Source of the DNA: Alentia gelatinosa
Lineage: Eukaryota > Annelida > Polychaeta > Phyllodocida > Polynoidae
NCBI GenBank assembly: GCA_950022655.1
Contig: OX465580.1
Span: forward strand, 2,465,122-2,529,121
Direction: 5' to 3'
DNA: 64,000 nt
Shown here: piece by piece, positions 63,735 through 64,000 of the stretch
How the letters are laid out: every line of letters begins with the position of its first letter
How positions within the stretch are numbered: the first letter of the stretch is position 1
Translations under genes and position numbers: made by a program
Notes under the pieces: model-generated
What the model saw: only the letters and a program-made list of their open reading frames with translations
Told to the model about the DNA's origin: nothing
Database searches by the model: none

Positions 63735-64000
63735 AGAACGTCCTGACCATGCTGTACAATTCACAGAACGAGATTGTAATTTACGGTTTGTACGGACCGA
63801 GGCATTTATGCCGAGTTCCGTACAAACGGTAAATTATCATCGAGTTCTGTGAATTGTACAAGCATGGTTGGACGTTATATATTTACTATATACCCGAAAA
63901 TCAATTTTATTTGGATTAACAACCAATTTCTTAATAAACGTGTATGGCTAGGTGGTCCGTATTTTAGTGTACGGACCAGTGGTCCGTACAGTATTTTTAT
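63735..64000. mobile_element. Foldback element with matched words, cut by the window end
   Basis: Arms ACGTCCTGACCATGCTGTAC and inverse (63739-63878), inner TTTGTACGGACC / TTCCGTACAAA. Beyond it GTGGTCCGTA, TGTACGGACCAGTGGTCCGT repeat the same GTACGGAC word, the arrangement seen in the tag-module family. Confidence 0.65.

Overview
This is eukaryotic nuclear DNA, most likely from a marine invertebrate. All three protein genes are split by GT-AG introns of about 0.4-8 kb. Two are orthologues of animal motile-cilium genes. The rest is crowded with minisatellites, palindromic (foldback) non-autonomous transposons, SINE-like repeats and Penelope-like retroelement pieces. The species cannot be fixed by reading. 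A SINE at 34.0-34.3 kb resembles sequences I associate with molluscs. A CARD-NACHT immune receptor and minisatellites that start at exon borders recall lancelets. No bacterial operon, CRISPR array, rRNA or genuine tRNA gene was seen.

Layout. (1) 1.1-12.9 kb, + strand: an NLR-type gene of 5 exons and 871 codons (CARD, NACHT, then a C-terminal exon I do not recognise; no leucine-rich repeats). Its 8-kb last intron holds a 42-bp minisatellite and several foldback elements. (2) 12.9-15.8 kb: intergenic, with nine copies of a 116-bp repeat. (3) 15.8-25.7 kb, - strand: a complete seven-exon DNAJB13 gene of 317 codons. DNAJB13 is a DnaJ-like radial-spoke protein, and this one has HPE in place of HPD. 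(4) 25.70-26.47 kb: a 774-bp gap between divergent start codons, probably a shared promoter. (5) 26.5 kb to the window end, + strand: the first 17 coding exons (969 codons, open at the right edge) of CFAP47, a giant ASH-domain protein of the ciliary central apparatus. In all three genes the reading phase closes across every junction I assigned.

The genes in context. DNAJB13 and CFAP47 both serve the motile 9+2 axoneme and are arranged head to head, which suggests co-regulation. The NLR gene is an unrelated neighbour, tail to tail with DNAJB13.

Two patterns stand out. First, several minisatellite arrays contain copies of the exon end beside them, splice site included: DNAJB13 exons 4 and 6, CFAP47 exons 2 and 14. 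Second, a family of foldback elements shares a fixed module (TTATCCTACCCC ... ATAGGCTTAACATTG). Each copy carries its own short word, and that word appears both in the module's small hairpins and in the arms of the neighbouring long palindrome. The word changes between copies but usually matches within a copy. I could not match this to any transposon family I know, and it is the best candidate here for something undescribed.
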